From: Pseudogymnoascus destructans
Lineage: Eukaryota; Ascomycota; Leotiomycetes; Thelebolales; Thelebolaceae
Direction of reading: 5' to 3'
Length of the DNA stretch: 64,000 nt
NCBI RefSeq assembly: GCF_001641265.1
Contig: NW_020167523.1
Location: 1,178,001 to 1,242,000 of the forward strand
Part shown: piece after piece, positions 31,725 through 43,882 of the stretch
Layout: each line of letters starts with the position of its first letter
Position numbering within the stretch: the first letter of the stretch is position 1
The notes under the pieces: generated by a model
Told to the model about the DNA's origin: nothing
Databases searched by the model: none
What the model saw: only the letters and a program-made list of their open reading frames with translations
Made by a program: the position numbers and the translations under genes

Positions 31725-34700
31725 GATCGTGGATTATCGCCGATGTACGTGAAGAGAAGTCCTTGGACGTGTCTTTGAGTCGCAGAATAAAAGAGAGGTC
31801 TACTAATTGTTTGACCCCGCCTTGTGTTCGCGCCTGGGCTTGGAGCGATGTAAAAGATCAGAAAGTACTCGGCCCAACCGTCATGCTATTCCGCGTTTTC
31901 TCTGCGTTGAAGATTTTGCGAGGATTTTCTGCGGGAAGGCCGTTGTAGCACAAAGAGATTGTGCTGTGTGTGAGGCGATAACGGCGAAAACAACGTGTTT
32001 ATGCGATAAACGCACGTCTAGCAAGGTAAAAGGTGGATCGAAAATGAGCGACAGCGAAGAACCACAGGGCGTCTATTAGGAACGGATTGAGGCTCAAAAC
32101 GTGCACTGGAGCACTCTCAAGTTCTTTTTCGCGATTGTGTTGATGGATAGAGTTAAAGAGTGGAGACTCGAGGGGAGAAAATGGGGATGAGGGGCGCGTT
32201 GGGTTGTCAAGAGATTCAAAGAGGGCCCGGGGTCACGACTATTAAGATTTAGGAGAAAAAAAAACGAGGGCGAGAGCGGATAGAATTCAATCAAAGAGAA
32301 CTAAAGAGGACTAGGAGGACTAGGAGGACTAAATTGAACACATTCGCCCGCAGATGACAACGATTGGCGCAGACAAGACCAAGGAAAGGGAAAAAAAAAT
32401 CTAACAAGAGCAGCAACGACGGGCCTATGGGAAGGGGGATAGGCAGTTTTACTGGGAGAACTCGAGTAGCCACGAGGCAAAATTGGGGAAAGAAGAGGGC
32501 AAGAAGGGCGGAGTAATCAGGACTCCCTATTTCCTCTACAGGGCATGCTGAATGCCTCCAAACTTTGAAGAAATCGGTTCTCAGGTAGCCCCTAAGTCAT
32601 GCTACTTTCAACCACGCCGCCGCAGCAAAGCAGTAGCAGTTGCAGTTGAAGTTGCAGTTGTAGTTGCAGTTGCAGTTGCAGTTGCATTTGCATTTGCCAG
32701 CCGAAGAGCGGCGAATTTCCGAGTTAGATGACGAATATCCCAGTCCGCATCCCCTAGTCCTCCTAGTGTCTCTCTTAGTCTCCGACAAGCCCTGGTCTGT
32801 AGACGAGATCGTTGGGAACTATTGCACTACTATTTGCAACGCCGAGGGACTCTGGAGAGAGAGGTATAGTAAGCGGTAAATCGTGCGTGCGTTCGGGGCC
32901 GAAGAGGGAAAGTCTAGAGACTAGAGACAGAGTCTAGAGTAGAGTCTAGAGTCTCGAGTCTAGAGTCTAGAGTCTAGAGTCTAGAGTCTCGAGTCTAGAG
33001 TAGAGTCTGGTACTGTATGATGCGATATGTGTTATGAGCATACCGAGTCTACCAGTCTTACGGCCTATATTCGGGCGGCAGTGGCGACACAGCGAACGCA
33101 CCGAGAAGATCAACATTCCCATTGTTCCCCCCTATATCACCCCTATATCACCCCTATATCACCATCACAAACAAAAATAAAAAACAAATAAAAAACAACA
33201 ATAAAAAACAAAAACAAAAACAAAAATAAAAAATAAAAAAAGTCTCGGAACCGAACGACGCGGACTCAGACATTCAACTCGCGCACGCAAACATGGCAAA
33301 ATATGCCCATGAAACGTTCCTGCTATGTACTGATTGTATGTATACTATACTATACAGGTACACAAAAACCTACATATCTTGGAGCAAGTACGCTTGCTTA
33401 ACTCGAGACTAATCAATCCTCTTGGGCTTCGGCTGCGCCTTGTACGCCCGTGTCCAACTACCGGTTCTTGCAAGGTCTGCGCAGACTACGGACTATTCTG
33501 AATGGAGCATCGCAAAATGAATCCCAGGCTGATTGGAAGAGAATCAACCCGTCTCAGCTGTACTATACTTCGCCGCCGGACGGATGGATGGGCTATATCC
33601 CTGACCCGAACACTTTCTCGCAAACCTCGCCATTTGTTGCACATCTTGGTTTGTTTCGGAAAAGTCCTTATCAAAATACTCGTACTTTGGATTAATAAAT
33701 GTATGTACCCTGTAGTAGAGTAGTCCAATAAAAACCCGAGTAATGTTATGTTGCTTTACCACTCGTACGTACGTGACGCGTTATATAGATTGTTATTCCT
33801 CGCAACTTTTTAAAACAGCGTCGAGGTGGAACTACGTACATGGGTCCCCTGTTAACAATTATTGACCCAAAGTACGAGTATGCTCATGCTGCTGATCCGT
33901 TTTCAACTCGCTGCAAGACTTGGTCTGGATGGTCAATCGTATCCCCAGTCTCGAAATGATGTCAGATTTGAGACGAGGGGGTGGGTTGGGTGCCACCGCG
34001 ATCTCATTTCTTAAACCCTCGCGCTCGCCATTATCCAATTTCACACAGGTCAGTTGATCTTATTGCTTATGGCCGCAAAGGGTTATCACCGAAATCCCAT
34101 GTTTTGGAAGTCTCGTTATTTCCCATTATCTTTCATATCATTCATTCATACAGTATCAATCCTCCTGTCCGTCTAGGTATTCTAATATCATCATCCCCCT
34201 CCGGGCCGATGTTACCTTGCCACATGCCGGGATCCGAAACAACCTGGCTCAGCGAGTCCGCCACTCGCAACTTTACCATGTCCCCGGCGCGAAGCCATCT
34301 AAAAACAGGCATCCTGCAACCCTCGACGCCCAGTAACCTTTGGCTGCTGATGCGCCATCTGGTCAAGCGTCCATGGTTTTGAAGAAGGGCGCCAAATCAC
34401 CACACTCCCGTGTCCGCGATGACCCTGCTTTGTTACCGCTTTGCCAATGCGGAAGAGTCGCGCGGAACTTGCTGTCTTGCCTCCCTGTTACCATCCCACG
34501 TAATCTCACGTACTTCGGCCAATTCACTAATTCACTAACAATGTCAATGTCAACATGTGCTCCGTAATTGTTCGCCACGCCATCCATGGCTTCAACGGCC
34601 AAAGGTGAAGAGACCCTATTCATTCGCATGCACGACATATCCGCATAAAACGGACTCTCTGATCCGGCTCTGAGGGGATTAATTGGTGCGACAGAAGCCA

Positions 34701-35909
34701 TCCTGTACTCAAACGCGGGACGACCACCGCTGTTCGCGAGTCATTCAGATACATAGTTGCATCGCATATCTGGAACGACGAAGCAACCTTGGTCGATACC
34801 TGTACCGTACCTGTCCATTGGCCGTGCACCACGTGCAGCGCAGTAATTTTCAGCTGCCCAGCTCCCTTGCCCATCTCCAGAGATTATGCGCCCGATTATG
34901 TGCCCATGAAATAGCTCAGAAATCGTAATTGGCCAGCCCAAAAAACAAAAGTACGCGTCGTCTCTCCGATATCGTCGTTCGCTACATGGGTGGGTAGGGA
35001 GGGGGCGATGCGAAAGCTTGCCAATAATAACCCTCCCCCCCTCTCCAGCACAGAGCCACAAAACAGTGGCGCTGACATGGAGCCTTGATCGTTTTGTATG
35101 GATCATCCCCTTTCCCCCCTCCCCAACAGCAAGCCCGACTTTTGTGCGAGTATCACCAGTAGAGGAGGGACTCCACTCGTAGAAGAGAAAGGAGGCTTCG
35201 ATTTCGTCGCACAAGCCGGGAAATGGGTCCCTGCGCCTTTTTCGATTCTTGAGATGCCCCAGTAGCTTATTACGACGTCTTCTGGGTGATATAGTGCCCC
35301 CACTGTAACTTTGGGAGGTGTGGTTTGTGCGCGCTTTTGGCAATCGTTGATGTGTGCGAGGTGGGTGTGAGGGTGAAGGATAATTGATTGTATCAGGAAA
35401 AGGGGCGAATTCTTGGAACCTCGAAGATTTGGTGCCGTTGATCAGCTTGGATGGCAACGGGTAGAGGGACTTTATTGATAGGTCGTCGAGGGATGGTGGG
35501 AGGGCTGTGAGGACGGTTTACTTGGACTCCGACGGTAACAGGCTGGTCAGTCCTTCGCTGCCAGCGCACGAGACGTGTCAGAAAACGAGAGTTTGCCAGT
35601 AGTCGACAGGCTGGCAGTAATGGAGGGTGACTAGGAAGGAAACTCTTCGGGCCAGAGGGTTCGTTTGCCCAATAAATGAGGGTAAGCCTAGTAAGGGAAG
35701 TCGGTAGCATAGGCGACTGAAAACCAAGGGACCGATATGCCCGTTCTGGTACGTTTTGCTAACGGTGTATACGTGTTGATGGGTGCCTGTATATCCAGAA
35801 CCTGACGCGTTTTCCTCTCGCTGTTGTTGTCCTGAGGATCTGGTCGCCGCCCCTTTTTTTCTCGCCACTACCCCTTTTCTTGTCACCACACCCCTTTTTC
35901 TATTTCCAT
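31725..35909. other. gene-poor upstream region of the C2H2 gene
   Basis: No supported gene. Contains an AGTTGCAGTTGCAGTTGC-type hexamer repeat (32630-32700), a TCTAGAG array (32919-33010), four CCCCTATATCA units (33128-33165), an A-rich stretch (33165-33245) and several AGTACGAGT words near 33680-33880. Open frames are short and unlike known proteins. Confidence 0.5.
32919..33010. repeat. TCTAGAG palindromic tandem array
   Basis: Near-tandem GAGTCTAGAGTCTAGAGT sequence with CTCGAG variants. The unit is itself nearly palindromic, so either strand could fold. Confidence 0.9.
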
Positions 35910-36235
35910 TCAGTTTTCCCTGACTTCCCGACGGGTCGCTGCCCGGGGAGGAGGCTCTTGCCCTGCCACTTCCGCAATGATGCCAGCTGTCTCATTGGTG
36001 ACTATGGCCATCTCGTACATGGTTATGTACGCGACGCTCAAATCTGGACGGGCCGATCAGACGGGCAGTAGGCCATTTGTTGGGCGTCGCCCTTGACTTG
36101 GAACACTTCTCCCGCCTCGTCCTCAGACGCGACAAAGAGTGACCAGTGATCGGGCTCGCCAGGAACCTGTCTCTGGGTCACCACCGAAAGGACAAGTGGT
36201 TTCTCTCGGAGCGCCGTGTATAGTACACCATCGGA
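35910..36235 (-). pseudogene. relic of a small fungal protein of unknown function
   Basis: The minus strand reads DGVLYTALREKPLVLSVVTQ, then PDHWSLFVASEDEAGEVFQV and KGDAQQMAYCPSDRPVQI, followed by a stop. One base shift later the frame continues SVAYITMYEMAIVTNETAGI and AEVAGQEPPPRAATRREVRE, then N-stop. This order (HWSLF, QVKGDA, EMA, EPPPRA, VREN) is that of an unnamed fungal family I recall as continuing NCQGW; here a stop replaces it. At least one frameshift and a premature stop, so it is a decayed copy. Family function is unknown to me. Confidence 0.55.
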
Positions 36236-36289
36236 TTTGACCTGACGATGTAATGAGGTTGATACTCTTTGGTTATTTGTGGCTGGCAC

Positions 36290-36952
36290 TGGCTTAGCTA
36301 GGCGTTAATTCTTGTATAGTAAATAGTACCAACTACTGATCCTATGCACTGGGCTGTTCACGTATTGCTCCGATGTACGTGCCATTCTATATATAGATTT
36401 ACTGAAACTATTTGATACTAATAATTTTTAAAATATAAAAATGACAGTAATAATTCCACGACTAATGGAAATACCTGTATACCACAATACCCACAAATCA
36501 TACCAAACTTAGTCACGGCAATTGGTATTCCGTGTATTATTCGGAAGATTCAGACACTAAATATTATATTTTAAGAAGTGCCCGTAGCCAAAAACCCTCA
36601 TTTTGGTAAGTAGTACCTGGAACAGAGCGAGAGCTGTGTGTACGGTTATATGGGACTCGTTCTTTCCAATATATACACAAAAAATGAGCTTGTGGATACC
36701 GATTCAAAAATAGTATCAACTAGGAAAAGGGAGTTTCTGAATTTCAACTGAGAAAGGAATCCGTGTGAATATCGTTCTGAATCAATTGTGCTGGTTCCTG
36801 CCAAGAAGCCAATTCGACCACGTCACGTGAAAACCTTAAATAATTTCGCTAGCCGATTTATTGAAGATGCGCCTGGAGGGCATCCTGACTTCGAGCTGTA
36901 GGAAAGAGCGAAGCTAGTTCTCCCACAGAACAATTGGCTACTTCAGACTGAG
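36290..36952. other. AT-rich interval before mrpl4
   Basis: AT-rich and without coding content, perhaps RIP-affected; the last 150 bp are the promoter of the mitochondrial ribosomal protein gene. Confidence 0.5.
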
Positions 36953-37792
36953 ATGTCGACATCTGCAGTAGTGCGGCCAGTCGCACAGCTTCTCTTGAAG
37001 CCCACACGAACTCACCATGTCTCTCTGACCTTCCTCGCTCCCTCAATCGTCAAGACCCAAACCTCTCAATTCTCCATCTCGCGACAATCCTTCTTCCCTC
37101 GCGACTACAACCGTGACAGAGGTGTCAGCACAGTCAGGAGAACTGGCCCTCGCCAGCCCCTGAGTGTCTCCAATGACCCTCTTCCGGAACCCGTCCTCGA
37201 CCCCAAAAAGCGGAGCAAGCTCCGTGTTGACGAAAACCACGGATTATATCAATTTTTCCACTCGAAAGAGAAGGCGATGAACACACCAGAGGAGGACAAT
37301 AGCCATGGCCGCCCCTGGAGTGCAGAGGAGTTGAGGCACAAGAGCTGGGAAGATCTGCATTCGCTGTGGTGGGTGTGCTGCAAGGAGCGGAACAGGATTG
37401 CAACGGAGACACACGAGCGAGAGAATCTTGAGGCTGGTTACGGTGACTACGAGGCAAAGGCGAGGGATATTGCTGTAAGAAACCATGCATTTGCTTGATA
37501 TATTTACATCTACGGGGGCTCCATACTGACAGTCTTTATCCAGGTCCGGAGAACTCAGCGGGCGATTAAGCAAGTACTTACTGAGCGATACTATTCATGG
37601 GAAGATGCGAGGAAGTTGGCAGCGGGCGATCCGGAGGTTGATCTCTCTGGAGAAGGACCAGCACATACGCCGAGCCTGGATGCTTTCGAGTTAGAAGAGC
37701 TGACTGCGGAGGAGCTCGAGGCTGAGGCAGCTGAAGCGGCCGCGGCAGAGGGCACCGAAAAGGATCAGCCGGTCAAGCCTCAAACGGTATAG
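36953..37792 (+). CDS. mrpl4: mitochondrial large-subunit ribosomal protein uL29m (MRPL4/L47)
   Basis: Protein of the mitochondrial 54S ribosomal subunit, placed near the exit tunnel in the family. Exons 36953-37474 and 37544-37792 (69-nt intron) give 256 aa. The N terminus is basic, rich in Ser/Thr/Arg and free of acidic residues for about 50 residues, as expected of a mitochondrial presequence. The MRP-L47 domain is at about 116-195: HGRPWSAEELRHKSWEDLHS, LWWVCCKERNRIATE, then VRRTQRAIKQVLTERYYSWE. An acidic Glu/Ala-rich tail follows. It lies head-to-tail with the GDI gene, 435 bp upstream. Confidence 0.93.
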
Positions 37793-38227
37793 TGAGCTTA
37801 ATGGTATCTATTGGGAATCCACAAGCCATATAAGACAAAGGGGTCTATCTGAACATAGACCCACGCAAAAGCTGGCAGGGTAATGACTGTCTTCGGTCAA
37901 TGTTGTATTGGAGGCTACGGAAGCGCATTTGGATGTAGGATAAAGCTGTATAAGATAGAGATCATCTTTGTGTAGGAGTATATAGCAAATTACTGTTACC
38001 AAACGACATTTATGGCGGATAATTCCGGCCCGTTGCGACTCTATGTTGTAAGGGGAATAGTTGAAGCGAGTGGAGCAAGCCAGAGGTGACCGCTACTCTC
38101 TTATCAGTAGCGCCGTAGCTTGTACAACAAAGTTGCAACTGTGTTCGCCGAAACTCGAGCCTATATCTACTTGTTGATTCTTTGAGCACTTCTTTGCACA
38201 TAGCCAGGAGGAATATAGCTTGTCATT

Positions 38228-39994
38228 ATGGACGAAATCGCCCCAGAGTACGATGTTGTGGTTCTTGGTACCGGTATGTAACCCCTCATTGAGGGGCACG
38301 TCAGACTCGATAGCTAACAACCTCCCCTTTGAAGGTCTGACCGAGTGTGTTCTGTCCGGGTAAGCATACATGAAACCCCTGTGGTGATAGTGAGCTAATA
38401 TGTTTCAAAGAGTTCTCAGTGTGAAGGGCAAGAAAGTGCTGCACATTGACCGCAACGATTACTATGGCGGGTAAGTTCTCGACCACCTTGGGATTTGTGG
38501 GCTAGACTAACTCAACGCAGAGAGGCAGCTTCTGTCAACATCGAGACTGTCAGTGAAATTATAACTTTAACTACGAATGAAATCTAACGTGTAGCAGCTG
38601 TTCAAGAAGTACGGAAACTATAACGCGGGTGAGGAGCCATGGAAGAAGTACGGCCGTGCCAACGACTGGAACATCGATCTGGTATCCAAGCTGCTCATCT
38701 CAAGCGGAGAGCTTACCAACATTCTCGTTTCAACGGACGTAACAAGATACCTTGAATTCAAGCAAATCGCTGGCAGCTACGTGCAGCAGAGCTCTGGACC
38801 AAAGGCGACTGTCGCCAAGGTTCCCTCTGATGCGAAGGAGGCCCTGACCTCTTCCCTAATGGGCATTTTCGAGAAAAGGCGCATGAAGTCGTTTATCGAA
38901 TGGGTTGGAACTTTCAACGAGGGTGATTCTGCTAGCCACAAGGGTATGTGGACTCTTACATCTGGTTGGTGATGCCGCTGACCGCTATGTAGGCCTGAAC
39001 ATCCAAGCATGCACGATGAAGGAAGTCTACGACAAGTTCGGATTAGAAGCAACCACCCGCGACTTCATCGGACATGCCATGGCATTATACACAACCGATG
39101 ACTACATTACCGCGGCAGGAGGAGCACCAGAGACTATCGAGCGTATCCGTCTCTACGGTAACTCTGTTGCTCGTTATGGAAAGTCCCCATACATCTACCC
39201 GCTTTACGGTCTTGGTGAGCTTCCTCAGGGATTTGCTCGTCTGTCTGCTATCTACGGTGGCACTTACATGCTCAACACCAACCTTGACGAGGTTACATAC
39301 GACGGAAACAAGGCTGTTGGTATTAAGGCAACCATGAAGGAGCGTGGCGATGAGGGCGACGGAATGACCTTCAGCACCAAGGCCAAGAAGATTCTTGGAG
39401 ACCCATCCTACTTCCCGGGCAAGGTCCAGGTTGTTGGCCACGTCCTCAAGGCGATTTGCATTTTGAACCATCCCATCCAGGGCACCGACAATAGCGACTC
39501 GTGCCAGCTTATCATTCCCCAATCGCAGGTCGGAAGAAAGAATGGTGAGTTTATTACTACTGTAATTTCTATGGACAAGCTAACCCTATTGAAGATATTT
39601 ACATCGCCATGGTCTCTTCCGCACACAACGTATGCCCCAAGGGTTACTACATCGCCATCGTCTCTACAATGGCCGAGACCAACGCAAACCACCACCTGGA
39701 GCTCGCACCCGGCTTCGAGCGCCTCGGCAGGATCGAGGAGAAGTTCATGGTACGCACCCACCCCTAATCTAACAAAGAAACCAACTAACCTCCTCCCAGG
39801 GCCCACCAATCCCACTCTACGAGCCGCTCGAGAGCGGCGTCAACGACAACATCTTCATCTCCAAGAGTTACGACGCCACCAGCCACTTCGAGACCACCAC
39901 CGATGATGTCAAGAACATTTACCTCAGGGCTGAGGGACACGAGCTGGTTGTTGAGGGACTACGCGAGGGAACGAACTTGGTTGGTGAGGAGTAG
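38228..39994 (+). CDS. gdi1: Rab GDP-dissociation inhibitor
   Basis: Cytosolic chaperone that extracts GDP-bound prenylated Rab GTPases from membranes and recycles them. Eight exons: 38228-38273, 38335-38359, 38411-38470, 38521-38548, 38598-38943, 38993-39544, 39595-39749, 39800-39994; all junctions keep phase and give 468 aa, the usual length. The N-terminal dinucleotide-fold remnant is VVVLGTGLTECVLSG, followed by KVLHIDRNDYYGGEAASVN. SGPKATVAKVPSDAKEAL, IGHAMALYTTDDYI, YPLYGLGELPQGFARLSAIY and GGTYMLN are the conserved GDI sequence regions. Introns cluster at the 5' end. The acceptor before exon 5 is a TAG-CAG tandem (38592-38597), so one Gln may be optional. Confidence 0.97.
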
Positions 39995-40597
39995 GAGGAG
40001 GAGATGTGAATAGATGAGCAAACTCGTTGGTGCCTATCATTGCTAATATCGGAATACCTCGTCGAAAAATATCTATGAAATTATGCCAAATCTGCTCTTT
40101 TGTACTGGTAATGAGAGGCGCATGAAGCTCGAAGAATATTTTTATGGAGGCTTTTGCAGGTGATGTTTTGGAGCAAAATTGTACGACCATCCACCAAATC
40201 CGGACTCCCATTCCACACCAAGTCCAAACAAAAGAATTGGCCAACCTCGACCTAATTTTTCTTTATCTCCTTTCTTCGCAATATTGCTTTTGGGATCGAT
40301 GGTCTGGGGCTCTGAATCCGACCCGTGGTATCTCGATGAACAAAGAACTCAAAAGGATTCGGTGAGCTGGTTCTTTCACTATCGAACGCATTCGGGCCAC
40401 GGATGATGAGAGATGCTGGGGGGCACACATACATACATAGGTAGGCGAGGTAAGTTGCTTTGAATCTCTTAAACTCTTCAGTTCCCTCTTTCGAGCTATT
40501 GTCCATCGCTTTTACAACACCTTATACAACACACACACATTCTCCTTATTGACCGGCAGGTCATCAATTACAAGGCGATTCAATCGCACCACCCACC
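39995..40597. other. gdi1 3' flank and promoter of the next gene
   Basis: No coding content seen. The CATACATACATAGGTAGG stretch at about 40428-40445 is a short repeat. Confidence 0.45.
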
Positions 40598-41887
40598 ATG
40601 GCCTCAAACCCAGGACCCAACCCCCTTACCCCTCCAGGATTCGCGAGAAAAACCATACCCCGCCTCTCCACCCCCGAGCCCCCATTCAACTACACCCCAA
40701 TCTCCCCCAAAGATGCCGCCATGCACCGCCTTCGCGCCCTCCAAGACCCAGAAACAGAAGCAATAAACCAGCACTACCGCCGAACCGGCCAGCTCCCCCG
40801 CGTCCTCGGCTCGTCGCCGCTGGCTACATCGAGTGGGATCGCTGGGACGAGATTCACACCCGTTAACCGCCCTGTCGCCGGCACTTCTGGGACGAGACCG
40901 GGGGGTGAAGATGTGCCTGGGGTCACCATTAATAGAGCTATAAATGGCGGGGTAGCCCCGGGTGCGAATCCTCAGGGGAGAAACCCGGGACCGGCGCGTG
41001 GCACGAGAGGTCGACTCCCGGCGCCGAAGCCCATGGGCCTGCCTCCGGGGGTTATACTGCGGCAGCCTGGACTGGAGCCGAGGAGGAATATGACGCGGTA
41101 TGGCGCTTTCATTGAGGATAGCCCGGAGCCGCCGCCGGCGCGGCGGCCGGACGTCCCGCCGCCTACGGATGCGGAGATGCGCGCGAGGTTGGCGATGCAG
41201 ACGGGTCAGAGGGGGGTGATGAAGTATCCGATCCGGTATATGGGGATATTGCCCGATGTGCTGAGTGAGGATTTCGATGCGAGTACGGGGTATAATCCGC
41301 CGCCTCCGGGGCAGAGGGGGACAGAGGCGGAGGAGCGTGCGTGGAAGAAGGTGAGGGAGGAGAGCCTTAGGGGGGTGAGGTTTGAGGAGTGGAATACGAG
41401 TTGGCTTATGAGGATGGCGCAGTTGAAGGGGGTTAGTGTGGCGCTGGAAGGGGGAGACGCGGCGGTTCGTGAGGCACTGGAGAGGGAGTTGACGGAGGTG
41501 AAGATAGCGGAGCGGGCTGTGGCAGTGCAGGTCGCTGCGGAGAGGAGGGACGGGGGGCGCTGGGCCAGGGTGGTAGAGAGGGAGGTCGAGCAAGAATGCT
41601 ATATTTTACTGGATGAGGATAAGGATGACCTGGAGAAGATCAAGTCGAAGGTGGCTATGACGTGGCAGCGGACTAAGATGGATATAGCTGCTGGTGACGT
41701 GAGCTTGTGGTTGTCGGCTGTGACGTGGGGGAACAAGCCGTCGAGGATGGTGAGGTGGGCGGGGAGAAATGCAGAGATGGATGATGGGCATTGGTTGGGG
41801 TTTTATATGTATAGGATGACGAGGACGGGGAAGAGGGCGGAAGTTGAGGGGAATGAGAGGTATGAGAGGGAGATGAGAAAGAGATAA
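40598..41887 (+). CDS. unrecognised intronless protein
   Basis: I do not recognise this family. Single exon of 429 aa. It starts MASNPGPNPLTPPGFARKTI, has an N-terminal half rich in Pro, Arg and Gly (disordered), then a mainly helical half. PIRYMGILPDVLSEDFDA (about 209-226) opens a more ordered part. A charged helical region of about 285-360 (AVREALERELTEVKIAERAV onward) could form a coiled coil. The end contains WLSAVTWGNKPSRMVRWAGR and DDGHWLGFYMYRM, then a basic tail. No signal peptide or membrane segment. Codon choice shifts from C-rich in the first 100 codons to G-rich afterwards. The opposite strand has a long open frame, a shadow caused by high GC content. Confidence 0.65.
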   Translation: MASNPGPNPLTPPGFARKTIPRLSTPEPPFNYTPISPKDAAMHRLRALQDPETEAINQHYRRTGQLPRVLGSSPLATSSGIAGTRFTPVNRPVAGTSGTRPGGEDVPGVTINRAINGGVAPGANPQGRNPGPARGTRGRLPAPKPMGLPPGVILRQPGLEPRRNMTRYGAFIEDSPEPPPARRPDVPPPTDAEMRARLAMQTGQRGVMKYPIRYMGILPDVLSEDFDASTGYNPPPPGQRGTEAEERAWKKVREESLRGVRFEEWNTSWLMRMAQLKGVSVALEGGDAAVREALERELTEVKIAERAVAVQVAAERRDGGRWARVVEREVEQECYILLDEDKDDLEKIKSKVAMTWQRTKMDIAAGDVSLWLSAVTWGNKPSRMVRWAGRNAEMDDGHWLGFYMYRMTRTGKRAEVEGNERYEREMRKR

Positions 41888-42538
41888 GGCGCTTGACGGT
41901 TATGTGCTTTGCTGTTGTTGTTTGTGGCTTCTGCGTTGCTTGATTTCCTTGCTCATTTTGTCTAACTGATTATTATCTGATCGAAATGGAATCCGAAAAC
42001 CTTATTATCTACCAAGAATTATTAGCTCAAGTATATATACCACATACTGAAATATAGATCCTGTATCCATAGATATTTTTTATAATTCCACGAGGAGTTC
42101 AGAGTTTCGTCCAACATTTCAGCAAACGGAGCCTCAATATCCAACACCATACAGACCCCAACTTCAGTCATGCGTGGCCTGAGCCAACTATATCGCGCAC
42201 CCCCAATCGACCAACACACCCGCATAAACTTGCCGCTATATCCAAGCCATCTAAAGACCGATCCGCGTCCAGTCTAGTAAACACCACCGAGCGCCTTTAT
42301 TTTGTTGAGCACAAATTTGGAGCTTATTTCGGCATCATTTCGGCATCAAGGCCCCCCACGCGGCGTGCAAAACTCCCCTCCGGCAGATATCAATTTACCT
42401 GACCATCTCTCCATTTCTCACGCCTAAAAGCACCCCTCCATTGCTTCCAACTATAGAACATTTGCTGTAACACAACATTTATTTACCCCTCCATCATGTT
42501 CCAACCCCTCTACCATCAACCCCTAACCACACGCCACA
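41888..42538. other. interval before SDR pseudogene
   Basis: No gene supported; AT-rich around 41960-42090. Confidence 0.45.
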
Positions 42539-43458
42539 ATGCCCACTTGGCTCATCACCGGCGCCAACCGCGGCCTCGGCCTCGATCGAATTCGTCACCC
42601 AGCTCTCCCGAGACGCCTCACACCATAATCGCAACCTCGCGCTCCCTCTCCCCCTCCACCCTCGCCGATCTCAAAGCGCCGGATGGCAATGCTGCCACTC
42701 TCCACATCTTGGAATGCGATACCAGTCCCCCCCCTCCATCACAGCACTGGGGGAAGCCGTGTCGAGCTTACTAGATGAGGAGGGCAAGATCGATTTTCTT
42801 GCTTAATAATGCGGGCGTCAACGTCGAGTCGCAGCAGACTGGCCTCACCGTCACGGCAGAGGCGATTTTAGTGAATATGCAAACTGATGTTATTGGCCCC
42901 GCGATGATCGTGCAGGTTTTGGAGAAGCATTTAAAGAGGGGTCGGTGGTGATGAATATGACCTCGGGATTGGGGAGTATGGCGGATGCGAAGGGGGTGGA
43001 GATGGCGAAGTGCACGCCGTATTCGATTTCGAAGGCGGGGGTGAATATGTTGACCTTGCATCAAGCGAGTGCGTTGGGGGGGAGAGGGGTGGTGGTTGTT
43101 TGTGTTGATCCCGGGGTGAGTTGATTCCTGGTTGTTTGAGTATTGGGAGTGAGAGAGTGCTAACTGGAGGATTGTGTAGTGGGTGAAAACGGCTTGTATG
43201 AAAACCCCCCCTCCCCCTTTGAGAGTTTTGATAATGAGACCAGTGCTAACGGTGCGTGTAGTGGGCGGTGAGGGAGCGGTTCTGGAGAAGGAGGATAGTA
43301 TCCGGGGGATGTTGGGGGTATTGAGGGGGTTGAAAGCGGAGGATTCGGGGAAGTTCTTTGCGTACGATGGGGGAGAAGGCTTGGTAGAGGGGGAAGCATT
43401 GGTAGAGGGAGAAGCATTGGTAGAGGGGGAAGCATTGGTAGAGGGGGAAGCATTGTAG
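42539..43458 (+). pseudogene. short-chain dehydrogenase/reductase (SDR) pseudogene
   Basis: Starts MPTWLITGANRGLGL, the Rossmann GxxxGxG motif of SDR enzymes. Further SDR pieces follow in order: EFVTQLSRDA, TIIATSRSLSPSTLADLKAP, SITALGEAVSSLLDEEGKID, then LNNAGVNVESQQTGLTV, VVMNMTSGLGSMADA, and the active-site YSISKAGVNMLT and VDPG/WVKT. The frame changes five times: at the TCGATCGA near 42583-42590, near 42611-42620, in the C8 run 42727-42734, at TTTTCTTGC near 42794-42802, and at AGGGG near 42937-42942. Two introns (43116-43179 and 43196-43261) still have good splice sites; the second joins VKTAL/GGEGAVLEKEDSIRG. The C terminus runs into a tandem repeat. Either a recently dead gene or a region with many sequence errors. 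Confidence 0.85.
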
Positions 43459-43526
43459 AGGGGGAAGCATTGTAGAGGGGGAAGCATTGTAGAGGGGGAA
43501 GCATTGTAGAGGGGGAAGCATTGGTA
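43372..43526. repeat. 18-bp and 17-bp minisatellite at SDR 3' end
   Basis: Units of TTGGTAGAGGGGGAAGCA repeat four times, then shorten by one base to TTGTAGAGGGGGAAGCA for about four more. The one-base loss creates the TAG that ends the reading frame. Confidence 0.93.
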
Positions 43527-43882
43527 GATGGGTAAGTATGGAGGGGTATAGATGCGGTGGATGGTTTAGATGAGATATTTAAATTATGATGTATATATAA
43601 CCTTGGACGGACTTTCTGGGGACACGAGCATTCGAATCAATATAAGTATTTGCAGGATATGACGGTATAATGGATGGTTAAAGATGGTATTTTAAATGAT
43701 ATATTTTAAGGGAAATTATAAATATATATGCACCCCCTCGTATCCAAAACCGCATTCAATTTTGCTGGATATCATCGCCCGCTGAGCTCAACAGAGCTAA
43801 CCAACATCAAACGCCACGCAATGCCCCAAACAAATAAAAACCCCTGAAGGAGTATGTACAACCATCTATCCACAGCCAAAGC

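Noticed and set aside
40604..41593. 329-residue minus-strand frame
   Set aside because: Shadow opposite the 429-residue plus-strand gene; Arg/Pro/Leu-rich from reverse reading of G-rich codons.
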